Assembly (NCBI GenBank): GCA_014360055.1
Contig: JACIYH010000016.1
Span: forward strand, 1 to 46,927
Source of the DNA: Bacillota bacterium
GTDB taxonomy: Bacteria; Bacillota; Sulfobacillia; JACIYH01
DNA: 46,927 nucleotides
Direction: 5' to 3'
The notes under the pieces were generated by a model, which ran no database searches, was not told where the DNA came from, and worked only from the letters and a program-made list of their open reading frames with translations. Positions 28,348 to 38,483 of the stretch are shown one piece after another (position 1 is the first letter of the stretch; each line of letters opens with the position of its first letter). A program made the translations under genes and the position numbers.

Positions 28348-30848
28348 CAACTCACCTCCCCGGCTACTCGGTGCCGGACGTCCATCCGCGCATTGCGTCC
28401 GTCCCGCCCGGCCAATTGAAGGCGAATGCTCAGAGCCAGACGAGCCGTGTGAATTGCCGCGCCCCCGGTGTACCGCCTGGCCAGTTCCAACACCCGCAGT
28501 CCCGCCCGATCCCGGCCCACGCGGTGATACGAGAGCGCCAGAGAAACCCAGGCAGATGCGTCTGCCGGCCGCTGGCGCACGGCTTCGCGGAAAAACGTGC
28601 GTGCTTCCGCGTGCAGGCCCCGCGCCAGACTGATTTCTCCCAGCGCACGAAGGGCGGCCGCATCGGTGCATCCCTGCTGGACGCCGGCAAGCAGGTGGGC
28701 AGCCGCCTTCTCGTGCAGGCCCCGCTGGAAGTACAGCTTGCCAAGTTCGCGGTCCAACTGCCCGGGATCCATCAGGCCTGAACGCAAGCGGTCGCACGCT
28801 CGCTCGAACCAATCTCGGCGACCCACGTCAAGCAGAGTGACCAAGACAGAAGCGACGTCACGCCAGCCCAGACGGGAGTCCTCGCCTGCAGGGGTCTCCT
28901 TAAATCCGGTGTTCTCCCCGGCCCCAGCTTCGCCACCTGGGGTCAGCCAGGGCTCGAGCAGCAGCCGGGCCCCCCGCGCCGCCCTGGGGTTGACGCCCGC
29001 GAGCAGGTCGAGATCCTGTCGGGCAAGCCGGGCTTCGCCCGCCACCAGTTCGAGCACCGCCTTGCGCGGGCACAACTGCGCCAGTTGAGTGGTGAGAAAG
29101 GCCTGCCTGACCTCAGAGCTCAGCAACTGCCTGTACGCTGTCACCGCTTCACGCAGGCGGCCCCCCCTCAGGTGCTCCTCTGCCTGGACCCACAGGCTCA
29201 GCACGTGGCGCCCCTTGTCGTGGAGCGCAGGCAGAACCCCACCGAGCTGCTCACTCATCTCCTTTGCCACCGTGTTTCGGGCTTCAACGGCTTCGTCGAG
29301 ACGCCCCAAACCCAGGTAGCTCTCGACGGACGCTGCCCGCGCAAGGAAGCTTCCGGCACCAAGCTGGGAGAACATGTACACGCTGGGGGCATCCCCCATC
29401 CGCAGGCACTCGCTCAGGGCCTCGAGAGCATCCTCATAGCGGCCCAGCCGGTTGAGCACGAGGCCGCGGAGGTAGTGGAGATCCACGTAGTCCGGATATA
29501 AATCCTGCGCTTGCTCGAGCACTGCCAGCGCCTCATCATGGCGTCGCTCGTCGATCAAACATGCAACCAGGTGCCGGACCAGAGCCGGGGCGTAAGGAAC
29601 CCCGGGCCCGGGCAGGAGGCGAAAAGCCCGCTGAAAAATCTTAATCGCCCTCGAGCGGTCACCCTGTCGCATGTATTCCACTGCCAGGTTGAATTGGACG
29701 AAAGGATTGTGCGGATCCTCCTCCGCCTGCCGCCGGACGATCTCCAAATTACGGCGCTTCTTGTCATATCCCTCAACTGTGGCACCCAGGTAGCCGTAAT
29801 GCAAGATCACAACCTCCGGCAGAGGTCTGATCACCCCCCCTGCCCTGAGCAGACACGGACCCACCTGCTCGTGGAGAGCACCCTCATACCTGACCCCGGG
29901 CAGACGGCGGAACAGCCGTACATTGGCGTGAGACGCCCCGCCCGAGATGGTCACATCCCCGGTGAAGTTGACTATGTCCAGAAGGAAACCGTCTACAAGG
30001 GGATTCTTGATCGCCCTTCGGAGAAGAGGCCCAGACGAGGGCGCCACCTGCTCATCCGCATCCAGCACGAGCACCCAATCGGTGGTCACATGCTCCAGGG
30101 CCACGTTGCGGGCGGCAGCGAAATCGTTCTGCCATTTGTGCCTTACCACCGCCGCACCGGCGTCCCGAGCGACCGACGCAGTCGCGTCCCGAGACCCGGT
30201 ATCGACCACCACCATCTGGTCCACGAGGGACACAACGCTCGCCAGACACCGGCGAAGACTCTCCTGTTCATCGCGCACAATCATGGCCAGCCCCAGCGTG
30301 ACCTCGTCCGGGACCCGGGCCAGATGGGAGCGGACTGCCCCCACAAGGATGTCTTCAAGGAGGCCCGCCTTGGTGCTCAGCTCGGCCGGGGCGGTCCCAT
30401 TCCCGTGTCCGGGGACCACATGAACGTTACCCCGCGCACCGGCGCGGCGCAACTGGTGCGCCACCTCCTGCGAAGCCGTCAGGACGTTAACGGGGACCGA
30501 ACATGCCGTACGCGCCACATCATCGCCCAGACCCTCAGCAATGAGCAAGAAGGGTGCTGCCGTTCCGACGTCCACGCAGGCCCCCGCATGGGACCAGTGG
30601 GTACCAATGGCCGCATCGCAGTCCCGGAGCGGCTCGGGCGCAGTCCTCAGGCTGCTCACCGAGCGGAAGGCGAGCGCGTCCGCCAACCACTCAGGCCTCC
30701 CCCCCTTACCGAACACCTCCACCTCATGGCCGGACCGCGCCAGAGCCGTGCAGTACGCCTCTAGGTCCGGTATCAAAGTTGCCGGGGTCTGGTCATCCAC
30801 CAGCCAAGCCACCCGCACCCACGACACCCCCGTCAGCGCGGCGTCCAT
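28347..30848 (-). CDS. GT2 glycosyltransferase fused to TPR repeats (SunS-like architecture), with GT4-like N-terminal segment
   Basis: LGLAMIVRDEQESLRRCLASVVSLVDQMVVVDTGSRDATASVARDAGA...DWVLVLDADEQ (GT2), followed by TPR-like ALAVLEQAQDLYPDYVDLHYLRGLVLNRLGRYEDALEAL. Confidence 0.9.
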   Translation of the reverse strand: MDAALTGVSWVRVAWLVDDQTPATLIPDLEAYCTALARSGHEVEVFGKGGRPEWLADALAFRSVSSLRTAPEPLRDCDAAIGTHWSHAGACVDVGTAAPFLLIAEGLGDDVARTACSVPVNVLTASQEVAHQLRRAGARGNVHVVPGHGNGTAPAELSTKAGLLEDILVGAVRSHLARVPDEVTLGLAMIVRDEQESLRRCLASVVSLVDQMVVVDTGSRDATASVARDAGAAVVRHKWQNDFAAARNVALEHVTTDWVLVLDADEQVAPSSGPLLRRAIKNPLVDGFLLDIVNFTGDVTISGGASHANVRLFRRLPGVRYEGALHEQVGPCLLRAGGVIRPLPEVVILHYGYLGATVEGYDKKRRNLEIVRRQAEEDPHNPFVQFNLAVEYMRQGDRSRAIKIFQRAFRLLPGPGVPYAPALVRHLVACLIDERRHDEALAVLEQAQDLYPDYVDLHYLRGLVLNRLGRYEDALEALSECLRMGDAPSVYMFSQLGAGSFLARAASVESYLGLGRLDEAVEARNTVAKEMSEQLGGVLPALHDKGRHVLSLWVQAEEHLRGGRLREAVTAYRQLLSSEVRQAFLTTQLAQLCPRKAVLELVAGEARLARQDLDLLAGVNPRAARGARLLLEPWLTPGGEAGAGENTGFKETPAGEDSRLGWRDVASVLVTLLDVGRRDWFERACDRLRSGLMDPGQLDRELGKLYFQRGLHEKAAAHLLAGVQQGCTDAAALRALGEISLARGLHAEARTFFREAVRQRPADASAWVSLALSYHRVGRDRAGLRVLELARRYTGGAAIHTARLALSIRLQLAGRDGRNARMDVRHRVAGEVS

Positions 30849-30865
30849 TCACCCTCACCTAATGC

Positions 30866-30898
30866 GCGTGGCCGACCGGCTGGGCCGGCCGGCCACGC
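30866..30898. terminator. Strong hairpin downstream of hag
   Basis: GCGTGGCCG-A-CCGGC-TGG-GCCGG-CGGCCACGC: 14 bp with one bulged A; weak or no U-tract on the - strand. Confidence 0.55.
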
Positions 30899-30921
30899 CC
30901 CACACAAGAGGTTCGACTGTG

Positions 30922-31749
30922 CTAACCGAGCAGCTTCAGCACCGCCTGCGGCGCCAGGTTCGCCTGGGCCAGCATCGCCGTGCCCGCCTGCTGCAGGATC
31001 TGTAGCTTGGTGTAGGTCATCATCTCGGCTGCCATGTCCACGTCGCGGATTCGCGAGTTGGCCGCCTCCAGGTTCTCCGACGCCACACCCAGGTTGGCAA
31101 TGGTGTGTTCAAGACGATTCTGGACGGCGCCCAGCTTCGCCCTGATGTCGCTCACGGTACCGATAGCAGCGTCAAGACTGGCAATAGCCGCAGAGGCAGC
31201 GTCAGCCGACGTGAGCTGAATACCCTCTATGCTGAGTGCTGCAGCATTCGCCCCTTGAATCGTCAGCGACATAGTCTGGCCAGCGTTGGCTCCCACTTGG
31301 AACACAAGCCCGGTAGTTGCAACGGTAGCACCGTCGAGCAGCTTGATTGTGTTGAACTCCGTGTTCCCTGCGATCCTGTTGATCTCTTGCAGCAGCTGGG
31401 CTACCTCTTTCTCTATCGCGGTCCGATCGTCACTCGTCAGCGTGTCGTTCGCCGCTTGTACGGCCAGCTCCCTCATGCGCTGAAGGATGCTGTGCGTCTC
31501 CTGGAGGGCTCCCTCCGCCGTTTGCACCAGTGAGATGGCGTCTTGCGCGTTCCTCACTGCCTGATTCAGACCCTTCACCTGCGCCAGTATCTTCTCCGAT
31601 ATGGCGAGGCCGGCCGCGTCGTCTGCAGCCCTGTTGATCCGCAACCCCGAAGAGAGGCGTTCCATCGATTTGGCAAGTTGGCTCGATATGAGGCTGAGGT
31701 GCCTGTGAGCATTCAGGGCCTCAATGTTGCTGTTGATCCGCAGTCCCAC
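30922..31749 (-). CDS. hag: Flagellin
   Basis: [53 protein letters not shown]... and C-terminal [42 protein letters not shown]. Confidence 0.98.
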   Translation of the reverse strand: MGLRINSNIEALNAHRHLSLISSQLAKSMERLSSGLRINRAADDAAGLAISEKILAQVKGLNQAVRNAQDAISLVQTAEGALQETHSILQRMRELAVQAANDTLTSDDRTAIEKEVAQLLQEINRIAGNTEFNTIKLLDGATVATTGLVFQVGANAGQTMSLTIQGANAAALSIEGIQLTSADAASAAIASLDAAIGTVSDIRAKLGAVQNRLEHTIANLGVASENLEAANSRIRDVDMAAEMMTYTKLQILQQAGTAMLAQANLAPQAVLKLLG

Positions 31750-31825
31750 AGAACCGTTCCTCCCTGATCTTCATCACGCGGGGCCTCCCTGCCTCCGCTT
31801 CCTACCCTACACCTGCCACGGTCGG
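31750..31825 (-). promoter_or_regulatory. hag 5' leader with multiple GGA motifs (candidate CsrA-binding leader)
   Basis: - strand TAGGAAGCGGAGGCAGGGAGG...CAGGGAGGAACGGTTCTGTGGGACTG: five GGA upstream, one overlapping the SD, and one at the GTG start. Confidence 0.5.
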
Positions 31826-31867
31826 CCGCCCCGGGCAGGCAAACCTCGGTCGCTGTTACCGCCATAT

Positions 31868-31895
31868 TGATCGACCAAGCACGGTCCCGTCTTTA
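31868..31895 (-). promoter_or_regulatory. Candidate sigma-D/sigma-28 promoter of hag
   Basis: - strand TAAA-N16-GTCGATCA compared with consensus TAAA-N15-GCCGATAA (-10 6/8), about 115 nt upstream of the hag start. Confidence 0.55.
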
Positions 31896-31966
31896 GCTGA
31901 AGCGCATGTCCACTCCCAAAATACGCGCTTCGCCCTGCCATTTCCTAATAACACCAGGGTAGGGCT

Positions 31967-34900
31967 TCACTGGCCGGAAGGCGTGCCTAACCGGGCTGCC
32001 AGTTCCAGGCTGGAGCGGGATGGCTCGCATACGGTGAGGCCGCAGGCCCTGGCCTCCTCGCGCGCATAACGGAAAACCCCCGGAGGCGCCGTGTCTATAA
32101 AGGCTTGAGCAGCACGATAGATTGCAGCACGGTTGACTGGTGGGACTAAATCATTGACAACAATCATTTTGTGGCCCGCAGCCAAATCAATTCCCGCGCT
32201 CTCTGCGCGCCGCTCAATGTGTGCCACCACACTTGCAACGTCGGCTTCAACCAGGGGATCAATCCGTACCAGCAGCGCTACATCAGGCTCCGGCGGGAAC
32301 GCGGCCACAAATTCAGCGATGGCTTCAAGCCACCTGTCGCGCGGATCCTTCCAGTCGGGAGCCAACAAGAAGTTGAAGCGACCGGCTCCCGCCACCTCGA
32401 GGGCGGAGACCGCACGGGATGCCACTTCCTGAGGCGTCAAGGGACACCGGTGATACTCAGGATCAAAGGCCCTTGTCAACAGCGAGCCGTACGGGATCCC
32501 ATCGGTATTACCTTCATCTCGGAGAAACCACTTGGCCCGAAAAATCTCCAGGTTCTTCCTCATGAGCGCGGCGTAGTCGATGCTTTGAGCGAGGAAAGTC
32601 CGGCTGCCAAGGTGGTACACGAAGGCGTCGTCAGCAATCCATATTCGGAACCCGGCAAGCTGGGCTCGGATGCAAAAGTCGTCGTCCTCGAAATTGCCCA
32701 TTCCGAAACTGAAATCGAAACCACCGACACGGTCCACCACCTCACGTTTTATCAGCATGCAAAACGCGACCGCACGGGGCGAAAAGAACCCCTTGAACTT
32801 ATTTTCGTGCGCCCTCTTACTTGCATACGCTTCCATGGCTGCAAGGTCACCCGCGTATGGAACTGGAACCTGCTGGCTCCCCGAAACCTGATTAGTCCTC
32901 GGGCCCACTATGCCGACACCTGGTGCGCGCAAAGCGCGCAGCATAGGGCTCAACCATCCTGGCGGAACAACCACATCATTATTCATCACCACGATCTGGC
33001 TTCCGCCGGCAGCATCTATACCCTGGTTGCACGCGTAGGCAAATCCCGTATTCACCTCGTTCCTTATAACCCTCACATTTGGGTACCGGCCGGCCAACGC
33101 TTGGAGGTATTCGGGAGTCTCATCTGTAGAACCATTGTCGACCACAATGAGCTCAAAGGGCTCCGTCGTGTTCCGGAAGACACTATCCACGCATTGCCGC
33201 GTAAGCTCGACTTCGTTCCAGCACGGGATCACGATGGAGGTCAATCCGTCACCTTTTTTGGACTCGAAGCCCACGCGTGAGCCGGAGCGCGACCGCAGGC
33301 ACATCTTCAATGCGTTCCGCACGTCCAGCCTTACCTTGTCGAATCCATACCTTTCCTTTACAAGGGCAAGCCCCCTCATGGAGAGGTCGTGCCAGAGGTC
33401 CCTGTCACGGTACAGACGCAAAACCGCTTCTGCGAAGGCCTCTGGGTTGTCAGCGATGAGCACATGCTTCCCGTCTTGCAGTCCCATGCCTTCTGCCCCA
33501 ACCGACGTGCTGACGACGGGGAGTCCGGCAGCGAGTGCTTCCGCGATCTTTCCCTTCATTCCCGCACCGGCACGCAAGGGAGCGACCGAAACTCGAGCCT
33601 CACCAAGGTACGGCAATACGTCGGGGACGTATCCGATCAACGTGATCGAACCACCGGCGAGTTCAGCTTGGGAGCACAGCTGACGGAGCACCGGAGGAGG
33701 CGCGTTGCCCACAATGCGCATGGTCATCGCTGGTTCCTCGCGCACAATCAAAGGCCAGACCGCCTCCAGAAACCAGCCAACGCCGTCTAGGTTGGGATGG
33801 TGAAAGAAATTACCCACGAATATAAGCCCCGAGCGTCGCGAAAAACTGCTCCCGATTGGATGAGGTTCGTGTACGTTGGGAATCATAGCTACCCGCACAG
33901 CTGGCACAAGAGAACGCACGAGATCCCGCTCAAGTTCGGTAACAGTGATCACTACGTCCGCATTTGCGCAGGCGGACAACTCCTCGTCCCTTGTCCGTTG
34001 CCAGCCCCCACCGGTCGGGTTACCCCCTACCTCCTCCAGTCTTCTCTCCCGGACAAAGTGCAAGTCAACCGTATCGAGGACGAGACAAGCCTCAGGCGCC
34101 ACCTGACGAACCACGGGAGTGCACAGCGCGGCCAACTGATACCCCTCAATCCATACGACGTTCGGGGCAAACGATGCCAGCAACACAGCCAATCGTTCCA
34201 GCTTGCCCTGCTCGCCGCCGCGGACGTCGTCCCCCCCAACCACCACCACTCCCATTCTTCGAAGAAGGCTTACGTAGGTTTCCAGACCCGAGGACTTCCA
34301 ACAGAAGAACGCAACAGAATGTCCCTCTTCCAGGAGCATCTGCACGATCTGGAATAATCTCTGGCTTCCTGAGGCCCTGTCGTATACGGGTGGGACCACG
34401 TCCACAACGAGAATACGCAAGGGGGGCACCCTCCGAGCGGCAAGTGGGACGCACTCCAAACGGGCGGGGTACTGCCTTTGAAGGACGGCTGCCCACTTGT
34501 CGACGAACTTCTGCTTATTGACCACCTGGTACCTTTTCAGCCCTGAGGTAAGGTCGCGTCCTGCAGTAGCTCCCTCCACGTGCTGAACCACCGCGCGGGG
34601 CTCGTATATAACCCGCCACCCGCGGTTGCGAATGGCGAAACATAGGTCGGAGTCCTCGTAATATGCAGGAGCGTAGCGCGGATCAAACGCCCCCGCGGCC
34701 CAAAAAACGTGCGCCTTGACCAGCAGCGCCGCAGCGCTACAATAGTCGACATCCCCTGGCTCGCTGAATTCCCTCAAGTCTGGGTTACTTCCCCGCCCAT
34801 AGTTCCATCCCGAACCATCGGCGAAAATGATTCCGCCGGCCTCCTGGAGGCGGCCATCGGGATATACGAGCTTGGCTCCCACTGCACCCACATCTGGGGG

Positions 34901-35935
34901 CGCAGCCGCGGCAATGAGTGCATCCAGCCAACCAGGCTGCGGCCTGGTATCGTTGTTCAAGAAGACCAGATACCGACCTCGCGCCACCTCCGCCCCCTGG
35001 TTACTGGCAAGCGTGAACCCCACGTTGCTTGTGTTTGACACCAGGCGCACGTCCGCCTGTGCCGCCAAGAACTCTGCCGAGCCATCCGTCGAGCCATTAT
35101 CAACCACCACAATTTCGTACCGTTCAGCCGGACCGGAATTAGCACGCACAGCTTCAAGACAGGTCTGGAGCATGCCCAGCCCGTTCCAATTCACGATCAC
35201 GATTGAGACATCCGGTTCCCCTGGTTGGCTGGGCCACTCGTTTCTGCCCGCAACGATGACAATCTGGTACGCTGTAAGCTCGGAGAGCTCCGGGCCGGTC
35301 ACGCGCTCGAGGCACACGTCCCCGAGTTTCACCGTGATGGGGAGCCGCGACGGGTTGGCAGGCATGCTCAGCCGGGCATCCGGCTTCAGGTAGATCTCGT
35401 GAACCCGCAACCCCGCAGTCTCGACCAGCTCGCGGGCCCGGGCCACCGTAAAGTAGCGGAGGTGGGTACGGTCAAAAATTCCTTCCAGCGAGTAGTCCCA
35501 AGAACCTTCGGCTATCCGCGCCAGTTCTGCGAGATTCCTCAGATTGGGCAGGCTCAGGACGAAAACTCCCCGGCGGCTGAGCAACTTCGCTAGGCGGGCA
35601 ATTACTGACCACGGATCGACCAGGTGTTCCAAGACGTCAGCGCAAACGATGACGTCAAAGCCTCCCGCCGGAGGCTGAATATCCGCTACGGAGACATCTC
35701 CGGTAATGACCTGGTCCAAGACTTCCGCCGCCCGGCGCGCCACCTCCGGGACGATCTCGACACCCACCACCAGCCGATCCCCACGCTGAGACTTCAACAT
35801 CCTCCCCAACGCTCCGCTGCCACAACCTACATCCAGAACAGTACGAGCCCAGTGTGGCACGCGTTCGATGATTTCCTCGCGCACGTGGTCGTAGTACCCG
35901 GACCCGCGATCGCCTGTCGAGGTTCGAGCTGCCAT
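31967..35935 (-). CDS. Multidomain protein: SAM methyltransferase, GT2, GT4, GT2 and a C-terminal segment
   Basis: 1322 aa: VLDVGCGSGALGRML; VSIVIVNWNGLGMLQTCLEAV...VVVDNGSTDGSAEFL; FVGNFFHHPNLDGVGWFLEAVWP...AGAGMKGKIAEALAAGLPVVSTSVGAEGM; TSIVIPCWNEVELTRQCVDSVFRNT...MNNDVVVPPGWL. Confidence 0.95.
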   Translation of the reverse strand: MAARTSTGDRGSGYYDHVREEIIERVPHWARTVLDVGCGSGALGRMLKSQRGDRLVVGVEIVPEVARRAAEVLDQVITGDVSVADIQPPAGGFDVIVCADVLEHLVDPWSVIARLAKLLSRRGVFVLSLPNLRNLAELARIAEGSWDYSLEGIFDRTHLRYFTVARARELVETAGLRVHEIYLKPDARLSMPANPSRLPITVKLGDVCLERVTGPELSELTAYQIVIVAGRNEWPSQPGEPDVSIVIVNWNGLGMLQTCLEAVRANSGPAERYEIVVVDNGSTDGSAEFLAAQADVRLVSNTSNVGFTLASNQGAEVARGRYLVFLNNDTRPQPGWLDALIAAAAPPDVGAVGAKLVYPDGRLQEAGGIIFADGSGWNYGRGSNPDLREFSEPGDVDYCSAAALLVKAHVFWAAGAFDPRYAPAYYEDSDLCFAIRNRGWRVIYEPRAVVQHVEGATAGRDLTSGLKRYQVVNKQKFVDKWAAVLQRQYPARLECVPLAARRVPPLRILVVDVVPPVYDRASGSQRLFQIVQMLLEEGHSVAFFCWKSSGLETYVSLLRRMGVVVVGGDDVRGGEQGKLERLAVLLASFAPNVVWIEGYQLAALCTPVVRQVAPEACLVLDTVDLHFVRERRLEEVGGNPTGGGWQRTRDEELSACANADVVITVTELERDLVRSLVPAVRVAMIPNVHEPHPIGSSFSRRSGLIFVGNFFHHPNLDGVGWFLEAVWPLIVREEPAMTMRIVGNAPPPVLRQLCSQAELAGGSITLIGYVPDVLPYLGEARVSVAPLRAGAGMKGKIAEALAAGLPVVSTSVGAEGMGLQDGKHVLIADNPEAFAEAVLRLYRDRDLWHDLSMRGLALVKERYGFDKVRLDVRNALKMCLRSRSGSRVGFESKKGDGLTSIVIPCWNEVELTRQCVDSVFRNTTEPFELIVVDNGSTDETPEYLQALAGRYPNVRVIRNEVNTGFAYACNQGIDAAGGSQIVVMNNDVVVPPGWLSPMLRALRAPGVGIVGPRTNQVSGSQQVPVPYAGDLAAMEAYASKRAHENKFKGFFSPRAVAFCMLIKREVVDRVGGFDFSFGMGNFEDDDFCIRAQLAGFRIWIADDAFVYHLGSRTFLAQSIDYAALMRKNLEIFRAKWFLRDEGNTDGIPYGSLLTRAFDPEYHRCPLTPQEVASRAVSALEVAGAGRFNFLLAPDWKDPRDRWLEAIAEFVAAFPPEPDVALLVRIDPLVEADVASVVAHIERRAESAGIDLAAGHKMIVVNDLVPPVNRAAIYRAAQAFIDTAPPGVFRYAREEARACGLTVCEPSRSSLELAARLGTPSGQ

Positions 35936-35994
35936 CCTTCACCAATCACCTTCCTCGGGGGGCCCCATTTTATTGCAGCCGCGGTCGTGGCTCG

Positions 35995-36843
35995 TCACAG
36001 TGCAACACGCAGGTGGCGCGCCAGGGCGTCGCGCCAGTGCGGGAGCCGGTAGCCCAGGACGTGCGGGAGCGGGAAAGGGTCGAGAACCGAGTAGCGCGGC
36101 CGCGCCGCAGGGCGCGAGAGGGCTGACGTGGGGACGGGCTCCACCCTGGCGGGCAAGCCTGCCAGCCTGACCGCGGCGCTGGCGAGCTCGTACCAGGTCG
36201 CCGAGCCCGTGTTGGTCACGTGGTAGGTGCCGTAGGCGCGGGTCCGGATCAGATCTGCGATGGCTCGGGCCAGATCTTCCGTGAAGGTGGGACACCCCCA
36301 CTGGTCGTCCACCACCGGGACGACCTCCCGCTCGCGGGCCAGCTGCAGGATCGTATCCACGAAGTTCCTGCCCCCGGGGCCGAAAAGCCAGCTGGTGCGG
36401 ACGATGTAATGGCGGTTGAGCAGCGACCGCACGTAATGCTCCCCCCAGGCCTTGCTCTTGCCGTACGCGTTGATGGGATCGCAGGGGTCCCAGATCTCGT
36501 ACGGCGTGCCCTTCTGGCCTGAAAACACGTAGTCGGTGCTGACCTGCACCAGGTCGGCACCCACGTCCAGGCAGGCGAGAGCCAGGTTCCTGGCTCCGAG
36601 AGCGTTCACCAGCATCGCCCGCTCCGGCTCGGACTCCGCCCTGTCGACATCGGTGTAGGCAGCGCAGTTGACCACCACGGCGGGTTTGAGCTCGGCGCAC
36701 GCCCCGCGTACGGCAGCCAGGTCAGTCACGTCGAGGGCCGCCCGATCAACGGGCACAGCCTCCCAGCCTGCGGCCGACAGAGCCGCCACCATCGCCCGGC
36801 CGAGCATCCCCGCCGCGCCTGTTACCACCACCCGTTCGGACAC
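35995..36843 (-). CDS. rfbD: dTDP-4-dehydrorhamnose reductase
   Basis: VTGAAGMLGRAMV, VNCAAYTDVDRAESEPERAMLVNALGARNLA, VSTDYVFSGQKGTPYEI...YGKSKAWGE. Confidence 0.96.
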   Translation of the reverse strand: MSERVVVTGAAGMLGRAMVAALSAAGWEAVPVDRAALDVTDLAAVRGACAELKPAVVVNCAAYTDVDRAESEPERAMLVNALGARNLALACLDVGADLVQVSTDYVFSGQKGTPYEIWDPCDPINAYGKSKAWGEHYVRSLLNRHYIVRTSWLFGPGGRNFVDTILQLAREREVVPVVDDQWGCPTFTEDLARAIADLIRTRAYGTYHVTNTGSATWYELASAAVRLAGLPARVEPVPTSALSRPAARPRYSVLDPFPLPHVLGYRLPHWRDALARHLRVAL

Positions 36844-36867
36844 TCGCCCACCCCCGAGGGGACCTGC

Positions 36868-37323
36868 TTATCTCATCCTCGTCGCCCAGTCGAACCCAAT
36901 GGACGGATCGTCATAAGGAATGCGTTTCTCGTCGGGATGTTCACGGTCGTAAGGCTCCGTGGTGGCGTAGATCACGATGGCCGGCTTCTCCCCCAGAGTG
37001 CGGTACCCGTGGGCCACGCCCGCGGGTATGAAGAGCACCATCGGATAATCCTCGCCCATGTAAAACACGTTCGTTTCCCCGTACGTCTGCGAGTCCTGCC
37101 TCAGGTCGTGCAGCACCACCTGAACGTTGCCGACGGGGAAGAACCAGAGGTCGTCCTGCTTCTCGTGATAGTGGAAGGCCTTGATCACCCCGGGGTAGGT
37201 CTTGGCCATGGAAAGCTGCCCGAACCTGGGCAGGAGGTCCTCGTCGGAGCGCACGATCTCCTGGAAGAACCCGCGGTCGTCCGGGTGACGAACCAATTGC
37301 TTCACTTTGACGCCGGCAATCAT
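36868..37323 (-). CDS. dTDP-4-dehydrorhamnose 3,5-epimerase-family protein (short RmlC-like cupin)
   Basis: MIAGVKVKQLVRHPDDRGFFQEIVRSDEDLL...AFHYHEKQDDLWFFPVGNVQVVLHDLR...IPAGVAHGYRTLGEKPAIVIYATTEPYD; SD GGCGAGGAG. An upstream ATG overlapping the rfbA stop is also possible. Confidence 0.88.
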   Translation of the reverse strand: MIAGVKVKQLVRHPDDRGFFQEIVRSDEDLLPRFGQLSMAKTYPGVIKAFHYHEKQDDLWFFPVGNVQVVLHDLRQDSQTYGETNVFYMGEDYPMVLFIPAGVAHGYRTLGEKPAIVIYATTEPYDREHPDEKRIPYDDPSIGFDWATRMR

Positions 37324-37415
37324 GATATACTCCTCGCCCTCCCTGGCTTCCCGCGGATACGCGCAGTCGGCCAAATCCAGCACACCAAGCACATCCGGCC
37401 TCAGCCGACGGCCTG

Positions 37416-38483
37416 TCATACGGCTACTTCGGCCTCGTCTCCGAGGAACAGCCGCAGCGCCCGATGCCGGCTGTTGGCCCGCACCACCCGCACGCTCCTG
37501 CCAATGAGACTGTCTTCGATGGGCCCCACGTCGCACAGCTCGCACGAATCCAGAACCACGGAGTGCTCTATGGACACGCCCCGGAGCTTGCTCCCGTCCC
37601 CGACGGCGGTGAACGGTCCCACGAAGCAATCTTCCAGGTATGCCCCCCGCCCTATAACCGCGGGGCCCCTCACCACACTGCGCCGGATGCACGCTCCCTC
37701 CCCAACTTCCACCCGTCCCACCACCTGGCTCTCCCCGCCCACTTCCCCGGCGATGTAGCGGCAGGCATAGTGGTCCAGCACCACCCGGTTCGCTTCCAGG
37801 AGGTCATCCTTCTTGCCCGTGTCCAGCCACCATCCTTCGAGGATGCGGGCCCGGACCTTCCCGCCCAGGGCGATCAGTTCCTGAATGGCATCGGTGATCT
37901 CCAGTTCCCCCCGCCACGAAGGCGCAATACGGGATATGGCCTCGTGGACGCGGGGCGAAAACACATACACTCCCACCAGGGCCAGGTTGCTGGGCGGATC
38001 CCGCGGCTTTTCCACCAACCGCGTTACCCGGCCCCCTCCGTCCAACACCGCCACCCCGAAGGCACGCGGGTCCACCACCTCCTTCAAAAGCAAGGCAGCG
38101 TCTTCCCCCGCGCCAGCGAACTCTTCTACGAGCTCGCCCACCCCGCCCTGGACGAGGTTGTCGCCCAGGAACATGAGGAAGGGATCCGTCCCCAGGAACG
38201 GGGCGGCGGTCTTGACGGCGTGGGCGAGCCCAGCGGGCTGTTCCTGCACTATGTAGGTGATCCGCAGGCCCCACCGTGAACCATCCCCGAGGGAAGCCCT
38301 GATGGCGTCGCCCGTCTCAGGTGCGACTATGACACCCACGTCGCTCAGGCCGGCGTCAGCCACCTGAGCCATAACGAAGTGCAGGATGGGCTTGTTGGCC
38401 ACCGGCACCAGCTGCTTGGGCATGGTGTAGGTGAGCGGTCGCAGCCTCGTGCCTTTTCCACCTGCCAGGACCAGCGCCTTCAC
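37416..38483 (-). CDS. rfbA: Glucose-1-phosphate thymidylyltransferase, long form with C-terminal hexapeptide-like region
   Basis: GTG 38481-38483; [38 protein letters not shown]...[10 protein letters not shown]...[16 protein letters not shown], then a [25 protein letters not shown] repeat region. Confidence 0.95.
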   Translation of the reverse strand: MKALVLAGGKGTRLRPLTYTMPKQLVPVANKPILHFVMAQVADAGLSDVGVIVAPETGDAIRASLGDGSRWGLRITYIVQEQPAGLAHAVKTAAPFLGTDPFLMFLGDNLVQGGVGELVEEFAGAGEDAALLLKEVVDPRAFGVAVLDGGGRVTRLVEKPRDPPSNLALVGVYVFSPRVHEAISRIAPSWRGELEITDAIQELIALGGKVRARILEGWWLDTGKKDDLLEANRVVLDHYACRYIAGEVGGESQVVGRVEVGEGACIRRSVVRGPAVIGRGAYLEDCFVGPFTAVGDGSKLRGVSIEHSVVLDSCELCDVGPIEDSLIGRSVRVVRANSRHRALRLFLGDEAEVAV

